From the NCBI RefSeq assembly GCF_963583255.1, contig NC_084803.1:9600238-9664237 (forward strand): 64,000 nt of DNA, given 5' to 3'. Positions 63,950 to 64,000 of this stretch are shown here, piece by piece. The DNA comes from Pyrus communis (Eukaryota; Streptophyta; Magnoliopsida; Rosales; Rosaceae). Positions within the stretch are counted from its first letter, which is position 1, and each line of letters begins with the position of its first letter. A program made the position numbers and the translations under genes. The notes under the pieces were generated by a model. The model was not told the origin of the DNA. It searched no databases and was given only the letters and a program-made list of their open reading frames with translations.

Positions 63950-64000
63950 ATTTATACCTATTCTTTGTCATTGCAAAGAATGCAAGTATGCAACTATGTT

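Overview
The window is nuclear DNA from a flowering plant. It is AT-rich between genes, has GT-AG introns, and is dense in small transposons. All recognisable proteins are closest to eudicot families. The many short inverted-repeat elements (TAA, 8-bp or 9-bp target duplications) and the protein flavour suggest a woody rosid, probably Rosaceae (apple/pear-like). That placement is inference only.

Layout. 1-5322: intergenic, with a tRNA-derived SINE and several MITEs. 5323-12772 (-): a seven-exon LRL-type bHLH transcription factor. Its 5.06-kb fourth intron holds a 4.0-kb hAT-like element carrying eight ~346-bp tandem repeats. 12.8-18.7 kb: gene-poor. 18764-21848 (-): intact cytosolic GAPN (non-phosphorylating NADP-GAPDH). 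24327-25855 (-): a tentative two-exon small gene. 26838-28582 and 29826-31093 (-): tandem intact genes for 40S ribosomal protein S12, followed by a decayed third fragment near 32.4-32.57 kb. 32.6-39.4 kb: RTF2 and a CAF1-type deadenylase, both intronless in the coding part, whose upstream regions are copies of one another; three transposon insertions sit in the RTF2-side copy and the CAF1-side copy keeps the empty sites. 40724-41951 (-): Mediator subunit MED22. 43477-45660 (-): TRAPP subunit TRS31/TRAPPC5. 47181-54601 (+): FIP1-like mRNA 3'-end-processing factor. 57236-59740 (+): a purple-acid-phosphatase-like membrane protein that has lost its metal ligands. 62.2-62.8 kb: broken PDS5-like fragment. 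63263-63949 (+): ABCI1/CcmA, the ATPase of mitochondrial cytochrome c maturation.

Most genes are single-copy housekeeping functions (translation, mRNA decay and 3' processing, Mediator, vesicle tethering, NADPH supply, heme delivery) and do not form one pathway. I found no gene cluster that looks like a new multi-gene system. The most unusual points are the promoter and leader shared by RTF2 and CAF1, whose first AUG is in frame with CAF1 (adding a hydrophobic N-terminus) but out of frame with RTF2 (an overlapping uORF); the satellite-bearing hAT element inside a bHLH intron; and the apparent pseudo-phosphatase. Exon boundaries were read by eye from splice signals, reading-frame continuity and family conservation.
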